DNA from: Archangium primigenium
GTDB taxonomy: Bacteria > Myxococcota > Myxococcia > Myxococcales > Myxococcaceae
DNA length: 64,000 nucleotides
Reading direction: 5' to 3'
Assembly: GCF_016904885.1 (NCBI RefSeq)
Contig: NZ_JADWYI010000001.1
Location: 806,001 to 870,000 of the forward strand
Part shown: positions 47,501 through 57,582 of the stretch, in pieces
How positions within the stretch are numbered: the first letter of the stretch is position 1
Layout: every line of letters starts with the position of its first letter
Translations under genes and position numbers: made by a program
Notes under the pieces: model-generated
What the model saw: the letters and a program-made list of their open reading frames with translations, nothing else
The model's database searches: none
What the model was told of the DNA's origin: nothing

Positions 47501-48560
47501 CGTCCTCGCGGCCGAAGAAGCTCGCGCGGTGCTCGGCCTCGAAGGGGGCCAGGCCCCGGTAGGGGTTGCCCGGATGGCGCTCGGGGGCGGGCGCGTCGAG
47601 CCGCTCCAGCTCGCGCAGCAGGGCCTCGGCCGAGCCGAAGCGCTCCTGGGGCTGCTCGCGCAGACAGCGCTCGATGAGGGTGGCGAAGCCCGGCGCGAGG
47701 TCGGGCACGTGCTCGGGAAGGGCGCGCGAGGCCGGGGCGTCCGGGCGCAGGAGGAGCTCCTCGAGGATGAGCCCCACGGCGTACACGTCACTGCGGGGCG
47801 TGGCCGAGCGGAAGCCCAGGACCTCGGGGGCCATGTAGCGCCGGGTCCCGGCGAGGCTCCGCTTGCCGGCGGCGCGCGCGAAGGTGACCGGATCGAGCAG
47901 CTCCGCCAGGCCGAAGTCGATGAGCTTCACCTCGCCCGCGTCGGTGAGCAGGACGTTGGAGGGCTTGAGGTCGCGGTGCAGGACGCCGTGCTGGTGCGCG
48001 GCGGTGAGGCCCCGGACGAGCTGCACGCCCAGGCTCAGCACGCGCCGCCAGTGCAGGGGCCGCTCCAGCTCCGCGAACGTGCGACCCTGGATGTATTCCG
48101 AGACGAGGTAGGGATGGCCCTCGACCTCGCCCTGGCTGAAGAGCGTGACGACGTTGGGGTGGTGCATGCGCGCGATGGCCCGGGCCTCGGTGGTGAAGCG
48201 CGCGCGTGCGTCCCCGTCCGGCCGGGCGATGGCGATGAACTTCACCGCCACCCGGCGATCCAACGCCACGTCCCGGGCCCGGTACACCACGCCCATGGCC
48301 CCACGACCCAGGAGCTGCTCCAGACGCAGCCCACCGAATTCCGGAGGAGGCGTCCACGTCTCCGGACTGTCCAGGCCGACCAACTCCCACGGGTCCTGCG
48401 CACTCCCGCCCACCACGGCGGCGAGCAGTCCACGACATGAGACACATTGCTCGGCATGAAGGTGCAAGGCCGTGCGTTCAGCGTCGGAAAGCTGTCCGTC
48501 CACCAGCGCGGTGAGCAGGTCGTCGGTGAGGTGGGGGCTGGATGAAATGGCTTGGCTCAT
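44505..48560 (-). CDS. ZAS-type zinc-motif Ser/Thr kinase with STAND NTPase and formylglycine-generating-enzyme domains
   Basis: This 1351-residue protein has a rare domain string. H35-x3-C39-x2-C42 is an anti-sigma (ZAS/zf-HC2) motif. A Hanks-type kinase follows (about 77-320), with GRGAMGVVY, K107, HRDLKPSN at 195 and DFG at 215. A STAND-like NTPase comes next, with FGREDDV near 349, Walker A GDSGVGKSS at 372 and Walker B LLLFVDQLEEL. A membrane segment at about 758-778 leads to a coiled region, a PEGA-like domain (about 920-990) and a C-terminal FGE/sulfatase-modifying domain from about 1010, including YIPPGCFFIGG, MSGNAYETTRAW and PLMGVRLCG. It is divergent from a sigma factor gene only 84 bp away, so an anti-sigma role through the zinc motif is attractive. 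Phosphorylation targets are unknown. Confidence 0.88.
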   Translation of the reverse strand: MSQAISSSPHLTDDLLTALVDGQLSDAERTALHLHAEQCVSCRGLLAAVVGGSAQDPWELVGLDSPETWTPPPEFGGLRLEQLLGRGAMGVVYRARDVALDRRVAVKFIAIARPDGDARARFTTEARAIARMHHPNVVTLFSQGEVEGHPYLVSEYIQGRTFAELERPLHWRRVLSLGVQLVRGLTAAHQHGVLHRDLKPSNVLLTDAGEVKLIDFGLAELLDPVTFARAAGKRSLAGTRRYMAPEVLGFRSATPRSDVYAVGLILEELLLRPDAPASRALPEHVPDLAPGFATLIERCLREQPQERFGSAEALLRELERLDAPAPERHPGNPYRGLAPFEAEHRASFFGREDDVDRVLERLRYQTLVLVAGDSGVGKSSLCRAGLVPRVAQGDLELGARMYTCVTLTPGRRPRAALAAALAPVLDRTEAELDTVLAHTPEQLGRRLREGHLRGAGLLLFVDQLEELLTLAEPTEAVAVARLLGALSLPGQGVRVLLTVRGDFLTRLGALPGLGEAVESALYLLRPLRREQMERAVVAPARARGVDFESEDLVRRLVEEATKDSGGLPLLQFTLAELWARRDAERGLLRQADLDALGGVAGALSRHGDEVLARLTPGQHAQARQLLVRLVTPEGTRRERGEMEVLGADPDAPAALHALVQGRLLHTRTRPEGAHYGLAHESLIERWRTLRDWLDEDAGRRALVHRLELASAEWRRMDHARDTLWRGRQLDEVRALEPSRLAEPERHFLLASRRALSRRRRARVLGGVLGVVGLAALYGGWRLSEWWDVQRLSQETTRAALATLQDEAPRLARQQTLREFDAQPPDAAHDLSDMDRRRLAERRWTDTLARYQRSADALDEALFALDVALERVPGHAEARRQRLVLLAERIVLSEDFHQPHDAVRQRFERLSASDATWRGWLTRPARLHLTTHPSGARVEVLRYVTDAEGRMALAASPAHTGVTPLHAVPLPPGAYHLRITHPGSETLDYPVLLKRDEDTRLDQTLPARPPEGLVYIPPGCFFIGGAEAEDIRVFMKSAPLHEHCLTQGYYIQRDEVTFGDWVDYLEAQPPSHPDRALFATIPDAGNDGFTLDPDPRGGWRFTFRWEGQLLVSDARGLLANPVRADMQKRAWALAAGLVPFAPPERPAPWETPTPPSPLRVPGGPWFETSGYRPRDYHAIQRWRRLPLAGISSDTLHRGLEPDSTDVGYLKWLDSTGRLPGARLCGELEWTRAARGADPRRYPHGNRFHVDDANIDATYDRTPGAFGPDEVGLHPASTSPFGVRDMSGNAYETTRAWTRDLGADGDVLLGGAWYYGTEATHIASRQYSNPSQAYPLMGVRLCGTPRSTPRTGP

Positions 48561-48644
48561 GACTGGGGGTATGATTTTCCCGTCACAACGGTACGGGTCG
48601 GGACATGACTGTCCATCTTGGGAGAGGCCGGCCCGGAAGGATTC

Positions 48645-49613
48645 ATGCGGAGGCTCGACCCAGGAAGGTTGTCGAGCGTGTCGAGCGATGACGAGAGGGC
48701 AAGGGAGATCCTTCGGGCGGCCTGGGAGCTCGCGCGTCAACAGTGGCCCGAGATAAAACTTTCCTTCGAGGAGTACGAGGCCTGTGTTCGCGAGAAGCAT
48801 CGCGGCAAGCCGCTGACACCCGAGCTGCTCGGGTCCCTGGACCTGCGAGCCCTGTTCCTCACTTGCGCGTGGTGTAGGACGGGCGATGCCACCGCGCTCA
48901 AGGTGTTGGAGGAGGTGTACCTCGCCCGCGTGCCGGAACAGCTCCGGCACTTGAACCTCTCGGACGAGCAACGCGCGGAACTCCTTCAGCGCTTGCGCGT
49001 CCATCTGCTGATGGGAACGCCTCCCCGGCTGTGCATGTACAAGGGGGAGGGCTCGTTGACGAGCTGGTTGTATGTCATCGCCGTGCGCATGGCGTACAAG
49101 ATCCTCGAGACGGGGCGCGAGTTGCCCGACGATGTCTTGGAGATCCTCGCGGCGCGGCCGGCCCCCGGTCCGTCTCCGGAGCAGGCGCTCATCCGGGAGA
49201 AGTTCCGGCCGGAGTTCCTCAAGGCCCTGCGCGAGGTCTTCGACGCCCTGCCCGCCGAGGACCGGCTGCTCTTGCGGCTGAGCTTCGAGCGGGGCATGAG
49301 CACACCCGCGCTGGCCAAGGTGTTCGGCAAGCACCAGACGACCGTCTGGCGCGCCCTGCAGCGGGTCTACGGTGAGGTCTTCGAGCAGGTCAAGGCGCTG
49401 CTCCAGCGGCGTCTGGGGTTGAGCTCCGACAGCTTCGAGAGCCTGCTGCTGTCCCTGCGCAGCCAGATGGACATGCGCCTGAGTCAGGTGTTGCGCGGGC
49501 CCCGGTATCGCAAGCCCTGCTCGCGGAGTCCGCCGCGACTCACGCTCAGGCTCCGGCGCAAACACGCGCCCTGGTACCTGCCCAAGAAGAAGAAAAAGAA
49601 GAAGAAGAACTAG
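48645..49613 (+). CDS. Sigma-70 family RNA polymerase sigma factor (myxobacterial group)
   Basis: From the ATG at 48645, behind GGAAGG, the protein has 322 residues. The region-2-like part is LYVIAVRMAYKILETGREL. Region 4 is EVFDALPAEDRLLLRLSFER followed by GMSTPALAKVFGKHQTTVWRAL, a good helix-turn-helix. The long N-terminal extension and overall order resemble the Myxococcales-specific sigma group often found beside Ser/Thr kinases. The C-terminus is very basic and ends in an uninterrupted run of eight lysines, unusual for a sigma factor. The divergent giant kinase carries an anti-sigma zinc motif and is its probable regulator. Confidence 0.82.
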   Translation: MRRLDPGRLSSVSSDDERAREILRAAWELARQQWPEIKLSFEEYEACVREKHRGKPLTPELLGSLDLRALFLTCAWCRTGDATALKVLEEVYLARVPEQLRHLNLSDEQRAELLQRLRVHLLMGTPPRLCMYKGEGSLTSWLYVIAVRMAYKILETGRELPDDVLEILAARPAPGPSPEQALIREKFRPEFLKALREVFDALPAEDRLLLRLSFERGMSTPALAKVFGKHQTTVWRALQRVYGEVFEQVKALLQRRLGLSSDSFESLLLSLRSQMDMRLSQVLRGPRYRKPCSRSPPRLTLRLRRKHAPWYLPKKKKKKKKN

Positions 49614-49614
49614 C

Positions 49615-50655
49615 TCAGTTGCGGCCCCACTGCCTGGGCTCGCCGAAGCGGTAGAAGCCGCTGGCCTCTTCCTCGGCGAGCGTCTGGGCCTCGTCGGCGA
49701 AGTAGCGCGCGCGCAGCTCACCCAGGCGCGCCTCCAGGTCCGCGCCCGTGTGCTGGACGGACAGGGCCGCGCGCTCGGCCATGTACTGCTCGCCCAGCGC
49801 CCAGCGCGCGTCGCGCCGCGTGTCCAGCTCCTTCCAGCGCGCGAGCGCCTCCTCGTCCAGGCCCATGCCCTGGCGCACCGTGCGCAGGTGCTCGGCGCGC
49901 TGCTCGGGCGTCATCGCCCCCAGCTCGCGCTGCACCGAGCCCAGCTCCAGGAAGCGGTCCATCAGCTCCTGCTGGTGCGCTTGCAGGTAGCCCGGCGCCT
50001 CGTCCCCGAAGGTCTGCGCCAGGCTCTGCTTGTAGCGCTCCAGGCGCCCGGGCACGCCCTCCTGGGGCAGGGCGTCGATGATGGACAGGGCGTTGGTCAC
50101 CGACTCGTTGCGCAGCTCGGCGGCCCAGATGCGGCGCGCCGTCTCCTCGCCGAACAGCTGGTGGCGCTGCTCCCACACCGCCTGGCGGCGCTCGGCCACG
50201 GGCCGCTCGCGCAGCGCCTGCTGGTGCGTCTCCATCCACTGGCCATAGGCCACGCGCTGGCGCAGCCGCAGGGCCAGCTCCTCGTACAGCTCGGGGAAGG
50301 CCTGCCGCACGAGCGCGAGCAATGGCTCCTCCCAGCCCGTGGGGTAGCGCTGCTGGAAGTGGCGCATGAGCTGCTCGAGCATGCGCATCTGCACGTGAGG
50401 GTCATTCAGGCGCGCCCCGTAGCGCGTGCGCAGCGCCTCCACCAGGGCCTCGCCGGTGGGCAGGGCCTCGGCCGCGTCCGGCGCCAGGGGCGCGCGCGTG
50501 CGGGGCGCGGCGGCGGCGGCCGGGGACGGGGCGGTCGGCGCGGAGGAGGTGGCGGGGGGCCCCAGGCGCTCGCTCATCGGGCGGGAGACGAGCACGGCGG
50601 CGCCCGCGAGCAGCAGGGCGAGGGCCAGCAGCAGGGGCGCCTTGGGACGGTTCAT
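49615..50655 (-). CDS. lifO: Lipase chaperone (foldase)
   Basis: The 346-residue protein has an N-terminal membrane anchor (APLLLALALLLAGAAVLVS) and an Ala/Pro-rich spacer. A helical foldase domain follows, with LYEELALRLRQRVAYGQWME, RRQAVWEQRHQLFGEETA and ERYKQSLAQTFGDEAP, then the C-terminal LRARYFADEAQTLAEEEASG with the typical AE-rich end. Lif proteins are anchored in the inner membrane and fold the secreted lipase in the periplasm. It follows its lipase gene on the same strand, with a strong hairpin in the 75-bp gap. Confidence 0.88.
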   Translation of the reverse strand: MNRPKAPLLLALALLLAGAAVLVSRPMSERLGPPATSSAPTAPSPAAAAAPRTRAPLAPDAAEALPTGEALVEALRTRYGARLNDPHVQMRMLEQLMRHFQQRYPTGWEEPLLALVRQAFPELYEELALRLRQRVAYGQWMETHQQALRERPVAERRQAVWEQRHQLFGEETARRIWAAELRNESVTNALSIIDALPQEGVPGRLERYKQSLAQTFGDEAPGYLQAHQQELMDRFLELGSVQRELGAMTPEQRAEHLRTVRQGMGLDEEALARWKELDTRRDARWALGEQYMAERAALSVQHTGADLEARLGELRARYFADEAQTLAEEEASGFYRFGEPRQWGRN

Positions 50656-50669
50656 GGAGCCCGAGGCTA

Positions 50670-50715
50670 CTCCTGGAGAGGCCCCGCGCGCGATGGGGGG
50701 GGGCCTCTCCAGGAG
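50670..50715 (-). promoter_or_regulatory. Sixteen-base-pair hairpin between lipase and foldase genes
   Basis: CTCCTGGAGAGGCCCC (50670-50685) and GGGGCCTCTCCAGGAG (50700-50715) are perfect complements around a 14-base loop. The stem lies 15 bp after the lipase stop and 14 bp before the foldase ATG. No T-run follows. It probably stabilises the lipase message or attenuates read-through so that less foldase is made. Confidence 0.6.
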
Positions 50716-50730
50716 AGCGAGCGAGCGGCC

Positions 50731-51834
<1,104 letters not shown>

Positions 51835-52039
51835 GCGGACAGCTCCTTGGGGTGGGCCCTGGAAGACCCCCGCGCGGCGCGGAGGTCCCCATGGGCCGGG
51901 GCGGGCGTGACGGGCGGCTCGTGACGGTGGGGAGGGGGACGCCGGGTCGGAAGACGCCCTGGAGGGCCCCGTTCAGCAATTCCCACGCCAGACTTCCCGC
52001 GTCGGCCCCGCCAGGACGACGCGTCGCGTCACCTGTGGG

Positions 52040-52065
52040 CGGGTGGAGCATGGATGCTCCACCCG
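52040..52065. repeat. Perfect 12-bp inverted repeat
   Basis: CGGGTGGAGCAT (52040-52051) is the exact reverse complement of ATGCTCCACCCG (52054-52065), with only GG between them. It can extrude as a tight hairpin on either strand and could be a terminator or a binding palindrome. Confidence 0.6.
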
Positions 52066-52121
52066 GCGCGTCCAAGAAGCGGAGACGGTACGAAAACCAG
52101 GGGGTTAGGCCCCCCGGGGGG

Positions 52122-52138
52122 TGTCCTGAGTCAGGACA
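52122..52138 (-). terminator. Hairpin downstream of the cell-wall peptidase, distal
   Basis: TGTCCTGA-G-TCAGGACA is a perfect 8-bp inverted repeat with a single central base. It follows the proximal hairpin in the 3' region of the peptidase message. Confidence 0.45.
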
Positions 52139-52141
52139 GGG

Positions 52142-52162
52142 GGTGTCCGAGGCGCGGACACC
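52142..52162 (-). terminator. Hairpin directly after the cell-wall peptidase
   Basis: GGTGTCCG-AGGCG-CGGACACC forms an 8-bp stem with a 5-base loop, starting 3 bp after the peptidase stop codon. It shares the GTGTCC sequence with the next hairpin, and together they form a likely tandem terminator. Confidence 0.5.
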
Positions 52163-52165
52163 GGC

Positions 52166-53086
52166 TCAGGGCCGGTACTCCCAGTGCCAGGGCTCGGAGG
52201 GCACGGTGCGCTTGAAGCCGTACTCGGCGCCGTGGGCGGCCAGCCACTTGTAGGTGGAGGTGCCGGTGCCGCCAACGTTGATGTCCACGGCGATGCCGCC
52301 CTGGTGGTTGGAGTAGCCGGGCTTGGCGGCGAGGTTGCCGGTGCCGTTGAGGTACTTGCGGTAGAGCTCCTGCTGCTCGGCCATGGAGCGAAAGCCGCTG
52401 TTGACGTGCAGGTTGATGCCGGCGCGGGCCGCCGCGGCGTGCATGCGGTTGAAGGCGGCCGCCGCGTCCGAGCGCATCTCCTTGCCGTTGGGCACCTTGG
52501 ACAGGTTGATCTGCCGCGGCACGCCGTTGACGTAGCCGGTGACGGTGCGGCCGCCGCCCGCGGGGGGCGTGGGGGTGGTGCCCGAGCCGCCGCCCACCTT
52601 GATGCCCAGCTTGTCCCACGTCTTGGGGCCGACGACGCCGTCGGCGGTGAGGCCGTGGGACTTCTGGAAGGCCTTCACCGCGGCCTCGGTCTTGGGGCCG
52701 AAGGAGCCGTCGGCGGCGCCCACGTTGTGGCCGAGCTGGTTGAGGCGGTTCTGCAGCGCGCGGACGGCCTCGCCCGTGGCGCCCTTCTTGAGCGTGGGGC
52801 CGGAGCCGCCCGAGGAGGCGCCCGCGGCGTTGAGGGCGCTCCACGTCTTGGGGCCGACGACGCCGTCGGCGGCGAGGCCGCGCGCCTTCTGGAAGGCCTT
52901 CACCGCGGCGGTCGTCTTGGGCCCGAAGGCCCCGTCCACCGCGCCGGGGTTGAAGCCGGCCGCCTTGAGCTTGTTCTGCAGCGTGGTGACCGAGGCGCCC
53001 TTGGCGCCCTCGCGCAGCGTGGGGGGCGCGGCGGTCGCCAGGGTGCGAAGGGCGGTGGTGGGGGCGCTGCGAGCGATGGCGACCAT
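52166..53086 (-). CDS. Peptidoglycan-binding D-Ala-D-Ala carboxypeptidase/endopeptidase (VanY-like)
   Basis: From the ATG at 53086 the protein has 306 residues. Two near-identical peptidoglycan-binding domains (about 25-90 and 97-165) share GSFGPKTEAAVKAFQK-type cores and DGVVGPKTW ends. After a Gly/Pro linker, a VanY/LAS-type zinc peptidase domain follows, with SGFRSMAEQQELY, SNHQGGIAVDIN and PWHWEYRP. The last two supply the His, Asp and His zinc ligands. It would cleave cell-wall peptides or act as a lytic enzyme. No clear signal peptide is visible with this start, so its export route is unclear. The domain duplication is still visible at DNA level. Confidence 0.87.
   Translation of the reverse strand: MVAIARSAPTTALRTLATAAPPTLREGAKGASVTTLQNKLKAAGFNPGAVDGAFGPKTTAAVKAFQKARGLAADGVVGPKTWSALNAAGASSGGSGPTLKKGATGEAVRALQNRLNQLGHNVGAADGSFGPKTEAAVKAFQKSHGLTADGVVGPKTWDKLGIKVGGGSGTTPTPPAGGGRTVTGYVNGVPRQINLSKVPNGKEMRSDAAAAFNRMHAAAARAGINLHVNSGFRSMAEQQELYRKYLNGTGNLAAKPGYSNHQGGIAVDINVGGTGTSTYKWLAAHGAEYGFKRTVPSEPWHWEYRP
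52617..52940 (-). repeat. Intragenic duplication of the peptidoglycan-binding domain
   Basis: The DNA at about 52617-52710 and 52847-52940 is nearly identical. It includes the shared stretch TCTTGGGGCCGACGACGCCG followed by TCGGCGG, and a common CTTCTGGAAGGCCTTCACCG. The copies lie about 230 bp apart and encode the two binding domains. Confidence 0.65.
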
Positions 53087-53255
53087 GGGGGCGGACTCAC
53101 TTTCGTCTGAGAACCAACTGGCCCTATTCTCGAAAGCCGCGAAAAGAAGTTGCCGGGGGGGCTTGTTTTTCCGGCGAGGGGGAGAAAGGGGCTGGACGCG
53201 TGGGAGGGTGCCTGTACGCTGGAGGTCCTTGGGGTCGGGTTTCCGGGAGGGGAAC

Positions 53256-53807
53256 GTGGGCAAGGGCAAGAGACAGGAGCTGCTGGCGGGGGAGGCCTTC
53301 CTGCGTCAGGACGAGGGGGTGGAGGCGGCGCCCCGGCTGGGGCTGGTGACGTGCGGGGAGGACCTGGCGCGGCTGCTCGACGGCGCCATGGCGTGCAACT
53401 TCTCGCACGAGGAGCCGACGGCGGACGCGGACGCGGCGGAGGAGAACGCACTGGTGGCGCGCTTCTTGCGAGACTGCCTGGAGTTCTGCGACGTGCCGGG
53501 CCTGCCCGAGTCGCTGCGCGAGGAGATGGAGGCCTACTTCGGGCAGAAGCTGGACGCGCTCTGGCGCAAGGACTGGCTGGTGTTCGGCGCGGCGGAGGAG
53601 GCCGTGCTGGAGCCCGGCGACGAGCCGCTCACGGGCCGCGCGGTGACGCTGTGCCTGGCGCGCGCGGACAGCCCGTCGGTGGAGATGGACGCGCGGCTGC
53701 GCCGCTCGCTGGAATACTTCAAGGAGGCCATCTCCCGGGTGACGCACCCGTCGCCGGACGAGGACGACGGGGACTCGGGCCTCGGCTCCGGCGGCCTGCT
53801 GCACTAG
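53256..53807 (+). CDS. Hypothetical protein, 183 residues
   Basis: I do not recognise this soluble acidic protein. It starts at a GTG behind GGGAGGGG and reads GKGKRQELLAGEAFLRQDEG at the N-terminus. A helical middle contains RFLRDCLEFCDVPGLPESL, then VLEPGDEPLTGRAVTLCLARADSP. The C-terminal tail is acidic and rich in Asp, Gly and Ser. There is no signal peptide. Its stop shares CTAG (53804-53807) with the convergent ankyrin gene. The reading frame and codon bias support a real gene. Confidence 0.55.
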   Translation: MGKGKRQELLAGEAFLRQDEGVEAAPRLGLVTCGEDLARLLDGAMACNFSHEEPTADADAAEENALVARFLRDCLEFCDVPGLPESLREEMEAYFGQKLDALWRKDWLVFGAAEEAVLEPGDEPLTGRAVTLCLARADSPSVEMDARLRRSLEYFKEAISRVTHPSPDEDDGDSGLGSGGLLH

Positions 53808-54658
53808 GCGGTGCGGTTGTCCGGCGCGCCGTCGGACGGAGGCCGGGCCACGGGGGCCTCCTCCATCGGGTGCTCGAGCAGCTGCGTGATGTGGGGCTTG
53901 CCGTGCAGGCGCGAGAGGGACAGCGCCGTGGCGCCCCGGACGTCCTGGCGCAGGGGCTGGGCGTGGGCGAGCAGGAGCACGCGCACGCTGTCCTCGTCTC
54001 CCCGCAGGGCCGCGAGCATCAGCGGCGTGGTGCCCTCGCCGCTGGCCGCGTCCACGGGGGCGCCCGCGTCGACGAGCTGCTGCACGAGCAGCGCGTGCCG
54101 CCGGTCCGCCGCGTAGTGCAGGGGCGTCCAGCCCACGTCGCGCCGGTTCTCGAAGGGCAGGAAGGTGGTGCTGAGCGCGCGCACGCTGGCGCCCCGCCGC
54201 AGCAGCTCGTCCGCCAGCGCCGAGTGGCCCCCGAGCACCGCGCACGTCAGCGGCGTCTTGCCCTCCTCGCCGCCGTACTCCAGCGCCGCGCCCCCCTCGT
54301 CCAGGAGCCACGTGGCCACCACCCGCTGCCCCGCGCCCACCGCGTGCCGCAGGGCCTCGCCCCGCTCGGCCGCGTCCGCCATGGGCAACAGGGGGCGCGC
54401 CGCCTCGAGGTGGCCCCGCTCCGCCGCCAGCACCAGCGCCGTGGCGCCCCGCGTGTCCCGCACCGACGGCGAGGCCCCCTGCAGGAGCAGCAGCTTCACC
54501 ACCTCCACCGCGCCGTTCCAGGCCGCCCACATGAGCGGCGTCATCCCCTGGGCATCACCTCTTCCCAGGGCGCGCGGCTCGCGCTTGAGCAGCGCTTCCA
54601 CCACGGACACGTCTCCCAGGCGCACTGCGTCAATCAGGTTGGCCACGATGTATCCCAT
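53804..54658 (-). CDS. Ankyrin-repeat protein
   Basis: The 284-residue protein consists almost entirely of ankyrin repeats. Clear units are GMTPLMWAAWNGAVEVVKLL, GATALVLAAERGHLEAARPL, GKTPLTCAVLGGHSALADEL, GWTPLHYAADRRHALLVQQL, GTTPLMLAALRGDEDSVRVL and a final GATALSLSRLHGKPHITQLL. There is no signal peptide or catalytic domain, so it is probably a cytosolic protein-binding scaffold. The partner is unknown. Confidence 0.9.
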   Translation of the reverse strand: MGYIVANLIDAVRLGDVSVVEALLKREPRALGRGDAQGMTPLMWAAWNGAVEVVKLLLLQGASPSVRDTRGATALVLAAERGHLEAARPLLPMADAAERGEALRHAVGAGQRVVATWLLDEGGAALEYGGEEGKTPLTCAVLGGHSALADELLRRGASVRALSTTFLPFENRRDVGWTPLHYAADRRHALLVQQLVDAGAPVDAASGEGTTPLMLAALRGDEDSVRVLLLAHAQPLRQDVRGATALSLSRLHGKPHITQLLEHPMEEAPVARPPSDGAPDNRTA

Positions 54659-54744
54659 CCGGGGGGAAGGGTTGAGTCCTTCCTACATTGCCATGAATCC
54701 GCGTATTCCGGGATTAAAACGTCAAACGGGAAGGACGGGTTTGT

Positions 54745-55476
54745 CTAATGCCGGGACGGGGTGCTGGCGTCCCAGTGGCCCTGGTAGCGGCGCTCCAGGG
54801 CCTGGAAGTAGCCCTCCTGCTCCCAGAGGACGGCGGCGAGCTCCTCCGCGAGCGAGGCCCGCGCGCTCGCGTCATCCGGGGCGGCCGGGGCCTTGCCGCC
54901 GGGGCTCTCGAGGACCCGCGAGAGGGCCTGGATCACCAGCCGGCTGCCCGCGAGGAGCCGACGCAGGGCCTGGTTCACCGGGCGCGCGTCCACCTCCTGG
55001 CAGGTGGCGAGGATGGCGGCGTGCACGCGCCGCGCGGCGTCCGGGGTGGCGAGGGTCTCCGGCGTCAGGTCCCCCCGGGCGAGCGCGTGGCGCAAGAGGT
55101 GGCCGTGGTGCAGGCTCACGGAGGCCATGTCCACGCAGTCCTTCACCCACAGGGCGGTGAGCACGCGGCGGTAGCCCTTGCGCGCGATCAGCCGCACCGG
55201 CATCAGCGCCACCTTGGCGAGGAATTGCTGCACGCGGCTGCCCTGGCGCGGGTGGCGGCCGGCGAGCGTGGCCACCGTGTCCGGTGGGGCCGTCAGGGCA
55301 CGCTCGTCGAGCAGGTCGCGCACCAGGGCCTCGCGCACCCGGCGCAGCGCGTAGTCGTCCAGGAAGGGCACGGGGATGAGCGGCGTGAGGCCCGCGCTCA
55401 CCGCGAAGGGGGCCACGCGCTGCAGGGACTCGAGAAGCGAAGCGGAGGCGGAAGCGGACTCGGGCGGGGGCGTCAT
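54745..55476 (-). CDS. Hypothetical protein, 243 residues
   Basis: I do not recognise this protein. It has a Ser/Ala-rich start. A moderately hydrophobic region, FAVSAGLTPLIPVPFLDDYA, follows and could touch a membrane. A Lys/Arg-containing LARKGYRRVLTALWVKDCVD-like helix is next, then a long helical C-terminal part with LLAGSRLVIQALSRVLESPG. It lies 50 bp downstream of a Ser/Thr kinase on the same strand, so it may be co-transcribed with it. Confidence 0.55.
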   Translation of the reverse strand: MTPPPESASASASLLESLQRVAPFAVSAGLTPLIPVPFLDDYALRRVREALVRDLLDERALTAPPDTVATLAGRHPRQGSRVQQFLAKVALMPVRLIARKGYRRVLTALWVKDCVDMASVSLHHGHLLRHALARGDLTPETLATPDAARRVHAAILATCQEVDARPVNQALRRLLAGSRLVIQALSRVLESPGGKAPAAPDDASARASLAEELAAVLWEQEGYFQALERRYQGHWDASTPSRH

Positions 55477-55527
55477 GTCACCTCGGGGCCCCAGGAGAGC
55501 ACGGCCCGGGGCGCCCCGCGAATCCGC

Positions 55528-57384
<1,857 letters not shown>

Positions 57385-57554
57385 GTGGCGGACGGTGTCG
57401 GGGCGGACGTGGGAGGTCCCGGGGAACGTGCCCCCCCGGCACATCCCCCCGCGCTGAAGGATCATCTTCCATGACCCGGCCGTGTGGGCACAGGTCCGCC
57501 GGCACACGGGGTTCACTGCTGGGCCCGCGCGCTGCCGACTGGCGGACACTCCGC

Positions 57555-57571
57555 CCCCGGCCGGGCCGGGG
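57555..57571 (-). terminator. Hairpin after the formate dehydrogenase operon
   Basis: CCCCGGC-CGG-GCCGGGG is a perfect 7-bp stem with a 3-base loop, 11 bp after the nrfD-like stop codon. It is the likely end of the fdh transcript and lies before the second kinase gene. Confidence 0.4.
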
Positions 57572-57582
57572 ATGTTGGGGGC

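Larger units (their letters stand above)
51835..52165. other. 331-bp intergenic region without a gene, rich in hairpins
   Basis: This spacer carries the lipase promoter region on one side and the 3' region of the cell-wall peptidase on the other. I see no gene in it. Its right half holds three separate perfect inverted repeats, listed individually. A C6-G6 palindrome also lies near 52110-52121. Confidence 0.6.

Noticed and set aside
44589-48440. A 1283-codon plus-strand frame opposite the giant kinase
   Set aside because: It is the shadow of a long GC-rich gene with third-position bias; no recognisable protein features.
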